Positions 1 to 5,867 of a DNA stretch of 21,405 bases are shown piece after piece (the stretch's first letter is position 1; each line of letters begins with the position of its first letter). The translations under genes were made by a program, and so were the position numbers. The notes below the pieces were generated by a model that saw only the letters and a program-made list of their open reading frames with translations, was not told the DNA's origin and made no database searches. This DNA is from a virus. The stretch is from IMG/VR virus record IMGVR_UViG_3300009507_000158, positions 1-21,405 of that record; one strand, 5' to 3'.

Positions 1-500
1 TTAACGGCATAGATCAGCTTAAAAATCTTGTGTATAGCATTAATACTAACGCGCATTCAAGACGCCTTGTGGTTAGCGCATGGGCTCCACACGAGCTAGA
101 TGAAATGGCATTGCCTCCTTGTCATTACGCTTTTCAAGTTTATATAAATAATGGTGTTATGGATTTGATGTGGCAACAACGATCTGCCGATGTTTTCTTA
201 GGTTTACCTTACGATATTGCAATGTATGGTTTGCTATTAGAAATGTTAGCTAAAGGCGCTGAGTTAAAAGCTGGTCAATTAATTGGTCAACTAGGTGATT
301 GCCATTTATACAACAATCATTTAGATCAAGCTAGGGAGTTTAGAAGAAGACACAATCCAAAGCTTCCTCAGTTAGAATTAGATAGCGGTATATTTTTAAG
401 TATCAGCAATGATTTATATATACCTGAATCAAATAAAATTAAATTAATTAACTACAATCCTTTGTCTGCAATCAAAGCAGAGTTAAGCGTTGGCAAATAA
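1..500 (+). CDS. Thymidylate synthase-fold enzyme, probable dCMP hydroxymethylase or methylase (5' part missing)
   Basis: The frame is open from base 3, so the N-terminal part lies outside the window; the GTG at base 30 is internal. The visible 165 residues are the C-terminal part of the thymidylate synthase fold. Numbering from base 3, they show the SRR phosphate-binding pair (19-21), the catalytic Cys in PPCH (C40, bases 120-122), QRS-A-D (59-63) and the GDCHLYNNH nucleotide-binding segment. In dUMP-specific enzymes the next motif is PFNIASY, and its Asn (E. coli N177) selects uracil. Here it is PYDIAMY, with Asp D71 (GAT at 213-215). T4 dCMP hydroxymethylase has Asp179 at this place, and Asn-to-Asp mutation of L. 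casei thymidylate synthase gives dCMP methylase activity. I infer a dCMP substrate; whether the product is 5-hydroxymethyl- or 5-methyl-dCMP cannot be read here. The alternative is an ordinary ThyA. The MazG-domain gene begins 8 bases downstream. Confidence 0.9.
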   Translation, partial: NGIDQLKNLVYSINTNAHSRRLVVSAWAPHELDEMALPPCHYAFQVYINNGVMDLMWQQRSADVFLGLPYDIAMYGLLLEMLAKGAELKAGQLIGQLGDCHLYNNHLDQAREFRRRHNPKLPQLELDSGIFLSISNDLYIPESNKIKLINYNPLSAIKAELSVGK

Positions 501-508
501 AAATAAAT

Positions 509-1273
509 ATGTATTATATATACCACATTCCGGGTAAAAAAATTGGTGTTACACGTAATCTTAAGAATAGAGTTACCCTTATGCAAGGATATAAGGAGGG
601 TGAGTACGAAGTTCTTGAACAGTCAACAGATATAGATTATATATCAGGCCGTGAAATAGAACTTCAAAAGTCTTATAGATATAAAGTTGACAGACAATCT
701 TATAAAAATTTAATCAATAAAAATAATAAAATGAAATTAAATTCAACAGAGCAAACAACAACATTTCCAATGCCAGTTAATAAATTAAAAGGCAATTTAA
801 TGGATAACATAGGCCTTAAATGGGTGACTGATCACGGTACATTTGGCTTAGACGATCAAACTATTAATTGGATATGTAAAAACGCTAAAGTATCTATGTT
901 CAATGTAAATAGATGTTATATTTATAATAAAGCTTACGCTTCAGAGTTTTTAGAAAGCAAAGTAGAAGTTCCTTCTAACACCGTGTATGATGACATAAGA
1001 GCTTGGGCTAAAGCAAAAGGTATATACAAGTCTGGTGATTCTAGAACTCAATATATAAAGTTAATGGAAGAAGCAGGTGAGCTAGCTCAAGCTTTATTAA
1101 AAAATGATGAGACAGAAGTTATTGATGCTATTGGTGATATGGTCGTTGTTTTGACTAACTTAGCAAAACTAAGAGGTCATAACATTGAAGACTGTATAAC
1201 GTCTGCTTACAGTGTTATTAAAGATCGTCAAGGTAAAATGATTAATGGAACATTCGTAAAACAAACTTTATAA
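509..1273 (+). CDS. Fusion of a GIY-YIG nuclease-like domain with a MazG-type nucleotide pyrophosphohydrolase
   Basis: The protein has 254 residues. Residues 2-60 look like a compact GIY-YIG domain: YYIYHI, then KIGVTRNLKNR (11-21), then an acidic helix REIELQK (48-54). The middle (75-155) is not recognised; it contains a Trp/Cys/Asn-rich patch around WICKNAK (121-127). Residues 158-250 are an all-alpha MazG-like domain with the metal-binding EExxE motif (E187, E188, E191 in KLMEEAGELAQ) and a second acidic helix EVIDAIGD (E203, D206, D210). Such enzymes hydrolyse NTPs or dNTPs to monophosphates and PPi. T4 dCTPase gp56 belongs to the same superfamily. Next to a probable dCMP-modifying enzyme, a dCTP-to-dCMP role is plausible but unproven. 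The start follows an A-rich leader with no Shine-Dalgarno. The stop overlaps the next start as TAATG (1271-1275), which suggests translational coupling. The MazG call is firm; nuclease activity of the N-terminal domain is uncertain. Confidence 0.85.
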   Translation: MYYIYHIPGKKIGVTRNLKNRVTLMQGYKEGEYEVLEQSTDIDYISGREIELQKSYRYKVDRQSYKNLINKNNKMKLNSTEQTTTFPMPVNKLKGNLMDNIGLKWVTDHGTFGLDDQTINWICKNAKVSMFNVNRCYIYNKAYASEFLESKVEVPSNTVYDDIRAWAKAKGIYKSGDSRTQYIKLMEEAGELAQALLKNDETEVIDAIGDMVVVLTNLAKLRGHNIEDCITSAYSVIKDRQGKMINGTFVKQTL

Positions 1274-1536
1274 TGAATAAAAAACAAATAGAATTTAGAG
1301 ACCCAGTTGTTGAAAGAGTTGTAGATAAATTTGTATCAAGATCTGATGTTGGCTTTGCCAAATATGGTGTAACATTACAAGATGATCCATCAAAAATGTT
1401 TGAATGGCTTAATCATTTACAAGAAGAACTTATGGATGCTGTATTGTATTTACAAAAAGCTAAAGAAGTTTATACTACAGATCTTCAAGAAGATTTATTA
1501 AGTGACTTAGATGTTGACTATGAGGAAGCCATTTAA
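1273..1536 (+). CDS. Small phage protein resembling half a MazG/dUTPase-like pyrophosphohydrolase
   Basis: The protein has 87 residues. It begins DPVVERVVDKFVSRSDVGFAKYG, then has a segment resembling WLNHLQEELMDAVLYLQKA (46-64). The EELMDA helix recalls the acidic metal-binding helix of MazG/dUTPase-like all-alpha enzymes. A KYGVTL...EWL-HLQEE-MDA pattern is, as I remember it, widespread in small phage proteins annotated as hypothetical or MazG-like. Only one acidic helix is visible, so a monomer could not make a full active site; it would have to dimerise or work with a partner. The C-terminus is very acidic (DLDVDYEE). It starts by TAATG overlap with the GIY-YIG/MazG gene and its end overlaps the endonuclease gene, so it is in the same coupled operon. 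Its biochemical role is unknown. Confidence 0.75.
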   Translation: MNKKQIEFRDPVVERVVDKFVSRSDVGFAKYGVTLQDDPSKMFEWLNHLQEELMDAVLYLQKAKEVYTTDLQEDLLSDLDVDYEEAI

Positions 1537-1978
1537 AAGAAAGAGCGGCAAGCGCGGTCCGGTAAGAGCAAAGAAAGTATCATATGATGGTATTGACTTT
1601 GCTTCAGGTCTGGAAAAATATATGTATATTGCTTTACAGAAAGCAAAGATAAAAACAAAATACGAAGGTGAAACTTTTGTTTTGTTAAACGGATTTCATT
1701 TTGAAAATGAAGTATATGAGAGGCAAGCTAATAGCAAGGGTGATTATAAAAATAGAGGTTGTAAAAGAATACTACCTATAAAATATACTCCTGATTTTAT
1801 TGGCGAAGACTTTATAATAGAAACTAAAGGTAGAGCTAACGAATCATTTCCAATGAGATGGAAGATGTTTAAGTTATTAGTATCTAATCAGTTTCCAGGA
1901 CACACACTTTACAAACCACAAAACCAAAAGGAATGCGACGAAACGGTACGAATAATCCTAGAGAAGCAAAGATCATAG
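1520..1978 (+). CDS. T7 endonuclease I-like Holliday junction resolvase (PD-(D/E)XK fold)
   Basis: Numbering from the ATG at 1520 gives 152 residues, close to T7 gp3 (149). The catalytic set of T7 endonuclease I (E20, D55, E65, K67) is matched: SGLEKYMY (E32), then YTPDFIGEDFIIETKG with D92, E101 and K103. The following ANESFPMRWKMFKLL segment is also typical. The N-terminus is very basic (MRKPFKRKSGKRG), fitting DNA contact. In T7 this enzyme resolves branched replication intermediates and helps degrade host DNA. An in-frame ATG at 1511 would add three residues (MLT); I prefer 1520 because it begins directly at the basic segment and overlaps the upstream gene less (17 bases rather than 26). 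The upstream gene's stop lies inside this gene in another frame, so the two are probably translated in a coupled way. Confidence 0.92.
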   Translation: MRKPFKRKSGKRGPVRAKKVSYDGIDFASGLEKYMYIALQKAKIKTKYEGETFVLLNGFHFENEVYERQANSKGDYKNRGCKRILPIKYTPDFIGEDFIIETKGRANESFPMRWKMFKLLVSNQFPGHTLYKPQNQKECDETVRIILEKQRS

Positions 1979-2103
1979 CCAAGCAAAAGTATGCCGAGCG
2001 ACAGATTGATAAATGGGTTAAATGGAGTTGGGAAGTTAAAGGTAGGATTAGATATAAAGATTTAGTTAAATTACAAACAAAATACGGAATTACAAGCACA
2101 TGA
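1933..2103 (+). CDS. Small basic protein, unknown function
   Basis: An ATG at 1933, inside the end of the endonuclease gene in another frame, opens 56 codons ending in TGA at 2101-2103. The protein starts MRRNGTNNPREAK and contains a basic, Trp-rich centre (DKWVKWSWEVKGRIRYKDL). It then ends KLQTKYGITST. The KGRIRYKDLVKLQ part could be a small helical nucleic-acid-binding unit, but this is only a reading of composition. It is supported as a gene because it fills an otherwise empty stretch between the endonuclease and the next gene. Its stop also overlaps the next start as ATGA (2100-2103), the same tight packing used across this operon. I do not recognise the family. Confidence 0.6.
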   Translation: MRRNGTNNPREAKIIAKQKYAERQIDKWVKWSWEVKGRIRYKDLVKLQTKYGITST

Positions 2104-2252
2104 AAGACGACGAAAACAAATCAGCATGGTCAATTGAAATAGGGTTTTACCCAGGGTTTTTAATAGGCATAAGAAGTTATGAAATGGAAGATTCAAGAAT
2201 ACACGTTTTATACTTACCTCTTATAGACATAGCATTAACTATTTATAATTAA
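2100..2252 (+). CDS. Small conserved phage protein, unknown function
   Basis: Fifty codons start with ATG at 2100, overlapping the preceding stop as ATGA, and end with TAA at 2250-2252. The protein begins MKDDENKSAWSIEIGFYPG, continues FLIGIRSYEMEDSR and ends with IHVLYLPLIDIALTIYN. The WSIEIGFYPG...GIRSYE...HVLYLPLIDI pattern matches, from memory, a short protein found in many marine phages near replication genes; its function is not established. The two halves are hydrophobic enough for a small beta-rich fold or a membrane-peripheral protein. There is no charged-loop-separated pair of long helices, so I do not call transmembrane segments. The next gene starts 5 bases downstream after an A-rich leader. 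Confidence 0.65.
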   Translation: MKDDENKSAWSIEIGFYPGFLIGIRSYEMEDSRIHVLYLPLIDIALTIYN

Positions 2253-2257
2253 AAAAT

Positions 2258-2629
2258 ATGGATTACACTATAACTAACAGTAGCAATACCAACTGCACAA
2301 ACAGTAACATCGAGTATCACCCAATGTACAACGGTACTAATGGGAGCGTGGGCTTAGGTACATCATCTCCAAACGAAAAATTACATATTAATAACACAAT
2401 AATTTCACAACCAATGAACAATCAGAATCAAATTAAAGTAGCAATTTTTAGAATAGAAAAAGTAGAAGATCAGATAATATCATCAGAAATGATACACGAA
2501 GGGTGGTTAGATAGAACAAATAAAGAAGGTTACATGAGTATCGACTTACAAGCAGCAAAAGAGTTTAATATATCTTATGATGATTTAGATAAAATTGTTG
2601 TTAAAGAAATTCTAGGAGTTAAGTTTTAA
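2258..2629 (+). CDS. Protein with a tail-fibre-like GLGTSSPNEKLHI motif, unknown function
   Basis: The protein has 123 residues. Residues 1-30 are rich in Asn, Ser and Thr (MDYTITNSSNTNCTNSN). Residues 29-45 read GSVGLGTSSPNEKLHIN, which closely resembles the vGIGT-tsP-ekLhv motif found before tail-fibre and S74-chaperone regions of phage adhesins. The C-terminal two thirds are ordinary mixed sequence (KVAIFRIEKVEDQ, then HEGWLDRTNKEGYMSIDLQ) with no fibre repeats. It is odd that such a motif sits in a short protein within the nucleotide-metabolism operon, far from the virion genes. It could be a domesticated fibre fragment or a small decoration protein, or the resemblance could be chance. 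The stop overlaps the next start as TAATG (2627-2631). Confidence 0.65.
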   Translation: MDYTITNSSNTNCTNSNIEYHPMYNGTNGSVGLGTSSPNEKLHINNTIISQPMNNQNQIKVAIFRIEKVEDQIISSEMIHEGWLDRTNKEGYMSIDLQAAKEFNISYDDLDKIVVKEILGVKF

Positions 2630-2796
2630 TGGATGAAGATCTTAAAAACGTGGTAGCGTCTGTAGGTTTATTTATTGACAACATATTATATGATATGAGA
2701 AATGTATCTAAGTCTACAACAAAGCCCGTTATATTGGCTCATATAGAAGCCTGGAAGAATGAATTAGAAACAATTAAAAGCTTTACACAAACATAA
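2629..2796 (+). CDS. Small helical protein upstream of nrdB, unknown function
   Basis: Fifty-five codons run from ATG at 2629, overlapping the previous TAA as TAATG, to TAA at 2794-2796. That stop in turn overlaps the nrdB start as TAATG. The protein begins MDEDLKNVVASVGLFIDNIL and ends LAHIEAWKNELETIKSFTQT. It looks mostly alpha-helical and soluble. No family is recognised. The double one-base overlap leaves no intergenic sequence and argues that it is translated, with nrdB translation probably coupled to it. Confidence 0.6.
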   Translation: MDEDLKNVVASVGLFIDNILYDMRNVSKSTTKPVILAHIEAWKNELETIKSFTQT

Positions 2797-3764
2797 TGGG
2801 ATTATTTGATAAAAGAATAGCATACAAGCCTTTTGAGTATCCAGAATACTACACGGAAGGTTGGTTAAAACAAGCTCAAGCATTTTGGTTACACACTGAA
2901 ATCTCAATGCAAGGCGATTTAAAAGATTGGAATGAAAGACTTACAAAAAAAGAAAAGCACCTCGTTGGAAACATTTTACTTGGGTTCGCTCAGACAGAGT
3001 GCGCCGTGTCCGACTATTGGACTCAGAAAGTTGTTGGATGGTTTCCGAAACACGAGATCCAACAAATGGCAATGATGTTTGGTTCACAAGAAACTATACA
3101 TGCAGTTGCTTACAGTTATTTAAATGAAACATTAGGATTAGAAGATTATGAAGCATTTTTACACGAGCCGGCCACGTCCGACAGATTTGATAATCTGGTT
3201 GCTTATGACGGTAATAACCTTACTGGTATTGCGAGGAGTTTGGCTGTATTTTCAGCCTTTGCTGAGGGAGTTAGCTTGTATTCTGCTTTTGCTGTTTTAT
3301 ATTCTTTTCAATTACGCAATCTCCTTAAGGGGGTAGGCCAACAAATGAAGTGGTCAGTAAGAGATGAATCATTGCACAGTAAAATGGGATGTCAATTATT
3401 CCGTCATATGTGCGAAGAAGATGATCAGTTACTACACTTATGTCGAGAAGATATAATAAAAGCTGCAGAAGCAATGGTTTCTTTAGAAACAAAGTATATA
3501 GACAAGATGTTTGAGATGGGTGACATTGAAGGCATATCGTCTAATGATTTAAAACATTTTATAAAAAAGAGAACAAATGAAAAACTTGTGGAACTTGGTT
3601 ACGTTGACCTGGGGTCGTATTTTGCGTATGACACTAAAGCAGCAGCTAATCTTGATTGGTTCTATCATCTTACCGGGGGCGTCACTCATACTGATTTTTT
3701 CGCAATTAGGCCAACAGATTATAGCAAAGCTGGTGAGGGTGAGGACTATGAGGACATTTGGTAG
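2796..3764 (+). CDS. nrdB: Class I ribonucleotide reductase, small (beta, radical-generating) subunit
   Basis: The protein has 322 residues, close to the family length. It generates the radical that NrdA uses to reduce ribonucleotides to deoxyribonucleotides. All six dimetal ligands are visible: E68 (FAQTE; Asp84 in E. coli), E99 and H102 (SQETIH), E157 (FAEG), and E191 and H194 (RDESLH). Y106, four residues after H102, lies where E. coli has radical Tyr122, so a tyrosyl-radical enzyme is plausible. The first ligand is Glu rather than E. coli's Asp. The opening GLFDKR...KPFEYPEYY and the FAQTECAVSDYW segment recall marine phage and cyanophage NrdB. The C-terminal tail (EDYEDIW) has a Tyr suitable for radical transfer and docking to NrdA. 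The start is fixed by TAATG overlap with the upstream small gene. nrdA follows after one small ORF. Confidence 0.96.
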   Translation: MGLFDKRIAYKPFEYPEYYTEGWLKQAQAFWLHTEISMQGDLKDWNERLTKKEKHLVGNILLGFAQTECAVSDYWTQKVVGWFPKHEIQQMAMMFGSQETIHAVAYSYLNETLGLEDYEAFLHEPATSDRFDNLVAYDGNNLTGIARSLAVFSAFAEGVSLYSAFAVLYSFQLRNLLKGVGQQMKWSVRDESLHSKMGCQLFRHMCEEDDQLLHLCREDIIKAAEAMVSLETKYIDKMFEMGDIEGISSNDLKHFIKKRTNEKLVELGYVDLGSYFAYDTKAAANLDWFYHLTGGVTHTDFFAIRPTDYSKAGEGEDYEDIW

Positions 3765-3825
3765 AATAAATATAACACAACAAGAAATAGATAAACAATT
3801 ATATGAAAGAACAGACGCTACTTGA
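3748..3825 (+). CDS. Possible 25-residue ORF at the nrdB 3' end
   Basis: An ATG at 3748, inside the last codons of nrdB in another frame, opens 25 codons (MRTFGRINITQQEIDKQLYERTDAT) ending in TGA at 3823-3825. It bridges the 38-base gap between the nrdB stop and the next start and overlaps both. The sequence is hydrophilic and could be one helix. It fits the overlapping style of this operon, but it is very short and could be chance. No function is suggested. Confidence 0.3.
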   Translation: MRTFGRINITQQEIDKQLYERTDAT

Positions 3826-4015
3826 AATGAAGAACAAGATTGAGACATTAGGAATGATCAATCAAAAAGTAATAGGAGAATTAAATCAGCTAACTACAAT
3901 AGCTTTAGGAACCTTAGAAGCAATTAAACATATGCCAGGTTATGATGAAGCAATTGAAAAACTTAAGGAAAAAGCTGGTGAAGAAAAAGTTGAAGATAAA
4001 AAACTAGAATTATAA
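3803..4015 (+). CDS. Small coiled-coil protein between nrdB and nrdA
   Basis: The protein has 70 residues. It begins MKEQTLLEMKNKIETLG, continues with a heptad-like helical stretch (MINQKVIGELNQLTTIALGTLEAI) and ends in a highly charged Lys/Glu tail (EKLKEKAGEEKVEDKKLEL). It has no Cys pair, so it is not a glutaredoxin, and it is too small and unlike NrdI. It lies between the two RNR subunit genes, ending one base before the nrdA start. Co-translation with nrdA is therefore likely. A role in RNR assembly is only a guess from position. A coiled-coil or oligomerising protein is the most that can be said. Confidence 0.7.
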   Translation: MKEQTLLEMKNKIETLGMINQKVIGELNQLTTIALGTLEAIKHMPGYDEAIEKLKEKAGEEKVEDKKLEL

Positions 4016-4016
4016 T

Positions 4017-5735
4017 ATGTGGAACAATGATTGGATTAAAGGCGAGGACTATCCTGCGTGGGGTGATACGAACGTATACAAGAAGACAATATCCGGGGGA
4101 TACTTATATAACGGAGAAACACCTAGAGAAGCATACCATAGGGTCTCTAAAACGGTTGCTCGTAGATTATATAAACCAGAGATGGCTGAAACTTTTTTTA
4201 ATTATATTTGGAATGGTTGGCTGTGCCTTGCTAGTCCGGTACTCTCAAACACGGGGACTGACAGGGGCTTACCTATTAGTTGCTTTGGTATCGATGTTGC
4301 TGATTCGATTCAGGATATCGGACAGAAAAATCTAGAGATGATGCTACTCGCTAAGCAAGGTGGTGGTGTTGGTATTGGTATTAATCAAATAAGACCTGCG
4401 GGCGCTAAAATTACAGGTAATGGAACATCAGACGGAGTCGTACCTTTCTGCAAAATATATGACTCAACAATTCTTGCAACTAATCAAGGGAGTGTCCGTA
4501 GAGGAGCTGCCTCAGTTAATATCAACATCGAACACGCGGACTTTGAGGAGTGGCTTGAGATCAGGGAACCTAAAGGAGATGTTAACAGACAATCGCTTAA
4601 CTTACATCAGTGCGCAATTGTTGGCGATAAGTTTATGCGTAAGCTTGAACAAGGGGATGCTGAAGCAAGGGGTAAATGGAGTAAATTGCTTAGAAAGCGA
4701 AAAGCAACTGGAGAACCGTATATTATGTTTAAAGGAAATGTTAATAAAGCAAATCCAGAAGCATATAAGCACAACGGATTAAAAGTTCATATGACTAATA
4801 TATGTTCAGAAATAACGTTACACACCGATGAAAACCACAGTTTTGTATGTTGTTTATCATCATTAAATTTATCAAAATATGAAGAATGGAAAGATACTAA
4901 TCTTATATATGACTCAATATACTTTCTTGATGGGGTTATGGAGGAATTTATTCAACGCGCCAAAGGGCTTCGAGGTTTCGAAAATAGTGTTAGATCAGCA
5001 AATAAAGGGCGTGCTTTGGGCTTGGGGGTCCTTGGATGGCACACATATCTCCAAGAAAGAGGAATACCTTTTGAAGGTTTACTATCTCAGTTTGAAACTA
5101 GGAAAATATTTTCACAAATTAAGATTGAAAGTGAAAGAGCTTCTAGGGATCTTGCTGAAATTTATGGCGAGCCTCTGTGGTGTGTTGGTACTGGTATGCG
5201 CAATACTCACCTTCGCGCTGTTGCTCCCACTGTTAGCAATAGTAAGCTTAGTGGTAATGTTTCGCCAGGAATAGAACCATGGGCTGCTAATGTATTTGCA
5301 GAGCAAGGAGCTAATGGAACTTTCATTAGAAAGAATCCTACATTAGTTAAACTATTAAGAAAACATAAATTAAATAATGAAAAGATATGGAGTAAAATAC
5401 TGGCTGATGGAGGTTCGGTCCAAGATATCAGTGAGCTTGATAATATTACTATGGGCCATGACATACCTGCTAAGGAAGTGTTTAAAACGTTTAAGGAAAT
5501 TAATCAACTAGAATTAGTTAATCAAGCAGGGTTAAGACAACAGTATATAGATCAGTCTGTTAGTTTAAACTTAGCGTTTCCTTCTGAGGCAACACCTAAG
5601 TGGTTGAACAAAGTTCATTTTAATGCATGGAAGCAAGGTATTAAAACTTTATATTATACTAGAACTGAATCTGTTTTACGAGGTGATATAGCTGCAAGCG
5701 CTATGAATGAAGATTGCCAAGCATGTGATGGCTAA
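4017..5735 (+). CDS. nrdA: Class I ribonucleotide reductase, large (alpha, catalytic) subunit lacking the ATP cone
   Basis: The protein has 572 residues, much shorter than E. coli NrdA (761). It reduces ribonucleotides with the NrdB radical. Catalytic residues are present: C89 (PISCFG; C225 in E. coli), N261/C263/E265 (NICSEI; N437/C439/E441), C278 (FVCCLSSLN; C462) and Y546/Y547 (TLYYTRT; Y730/Y731). The PTVSNSKLSGNVSPGIEP region is also normal. The C-terminus ends CQACDG with C567 and C570, the swinging-arm cysteines re-reduced by thioredoxin or glutaredoxin. Residue 1 begins directly before the alpha-subunit core, so the N-terminal ATP cone that mediates dATP inhibition is absent. This would let dNTP synthesis continue at high dATP, as expected of a lytic phage. 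The start lies one base after the upstream stop (TAATATG). The C-terminus is intact despite the homing endonuclease gene that follows. Confidence 0.96.
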   Translation: MWNNDWIKGEDYPAWGDTNVYKKTISGGYLYNGETPREAYHRVSKTVARRLYKPEMAETFFNYIWNGWLCLASPVLSNTGTDRGLPISCFGIDVADSIQDIGQKNLEMMLLAKQGGGVGIGINQIRPAGAKITGNGTSDGVVPFCKIYDSTILATNQGSVRRGAASVNINIEHADFEEWLEIREPKGDVNRQSLNLHQCAIVGDKFMRKLEQGDAEARGKWSKLLRKRKATGEPYIMFKGNVNKANPEAYKHNGLKVHMTNICSEITLHTDENHSFVCCLSSLNLSKYEEWKDTNLIYDSIYFLDGVMEEFIQRAKGLRGFENSVRSANKGRALGLGVLGWHTYLQERGIPFEGLLSQFETRKIFSQIKIESERASRDLAEIYGEPLWCVGTGMRNTHLRAVAPTVSNSKLSGNVSPGIEPWAANVFAEQGANGTFIRKNPTLVKLLRKHKLNNEKIWSKILADGGSVQDISELDNITMGHDIPAKEVFKTFKEINQLELVNQAGLRQQYIDQSVSLNLAFPSEATPKWLNKVHFNAWKQGIKTLYYTRTESVLRGDIAASAMNEDCQACDG

Positions 5736-5759
5736 GGAGCTTTGTATTATATTGGTCCC

Positions 5760-5798
5760 ATTACTAAATAACATATAGTTAAATAGTAATATACTATT
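5760..5798 (+). other. AT-rich competing inverted repeats between nrdA and the homing endonuclease
   Basis: ATTACTA (5760-5766) can pair with TAGTAAT (5784-5790). AATAGTA (5782-5788) can also pair with TACTATT (5792-5798) around a 3-base loop. The two stems share bases, so only one can form at a time. Both are weak and have no T-run, so they are unlikely to be a strong terminator. They may modulate expression of the downstream gene or mark an insertion junction. The rest of the 132-base gap holds nothing I recognise. Confidence 0.3.
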
Positions 5799-5867
5799 AA
5801 TATCACACGTATATTTATACTTTTACCTGTTTTCGAGAGATAATTTGATGGGTAAATAATAATTTAT

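Noticed and set aside
1884-2099. Minus-strand ORF of 71 residues
   Set aside because: It is antisense to the endonuclease end and to the 56-codon plus-strand ORF, which fits the operon packing much better.
3148-3336. Plus-strand ORF of 62 residues inside nrdB
   Set aside because: It lies wholly within the well-supported nrdB frame and has shadow-like composition; nrdB has all its catalytic residues in the other frame.
3549-3848. Minus-strand ORF of 99 residues across the nrdB end
   Set aside because: It is antisense to nrdB and the coiled-coil ORF, Cys/Ser-rich as expected for an antisense frame, with no supporting context.
4420-4782. Plus-strand ORF of 120 residues inside nrdA, with similar ones at 4027-4335 and 4879-5274
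   Set aside because: All are alternative frames of nrdA, whose frame contains every expected RNR motif.
5841-5848. TAATTTGA as a Bacteroidota -7 promoter box
   Set aside because: It misses one T of the TAnnTTTG consensus and no matching upstream TTTG box was found at the right distance.
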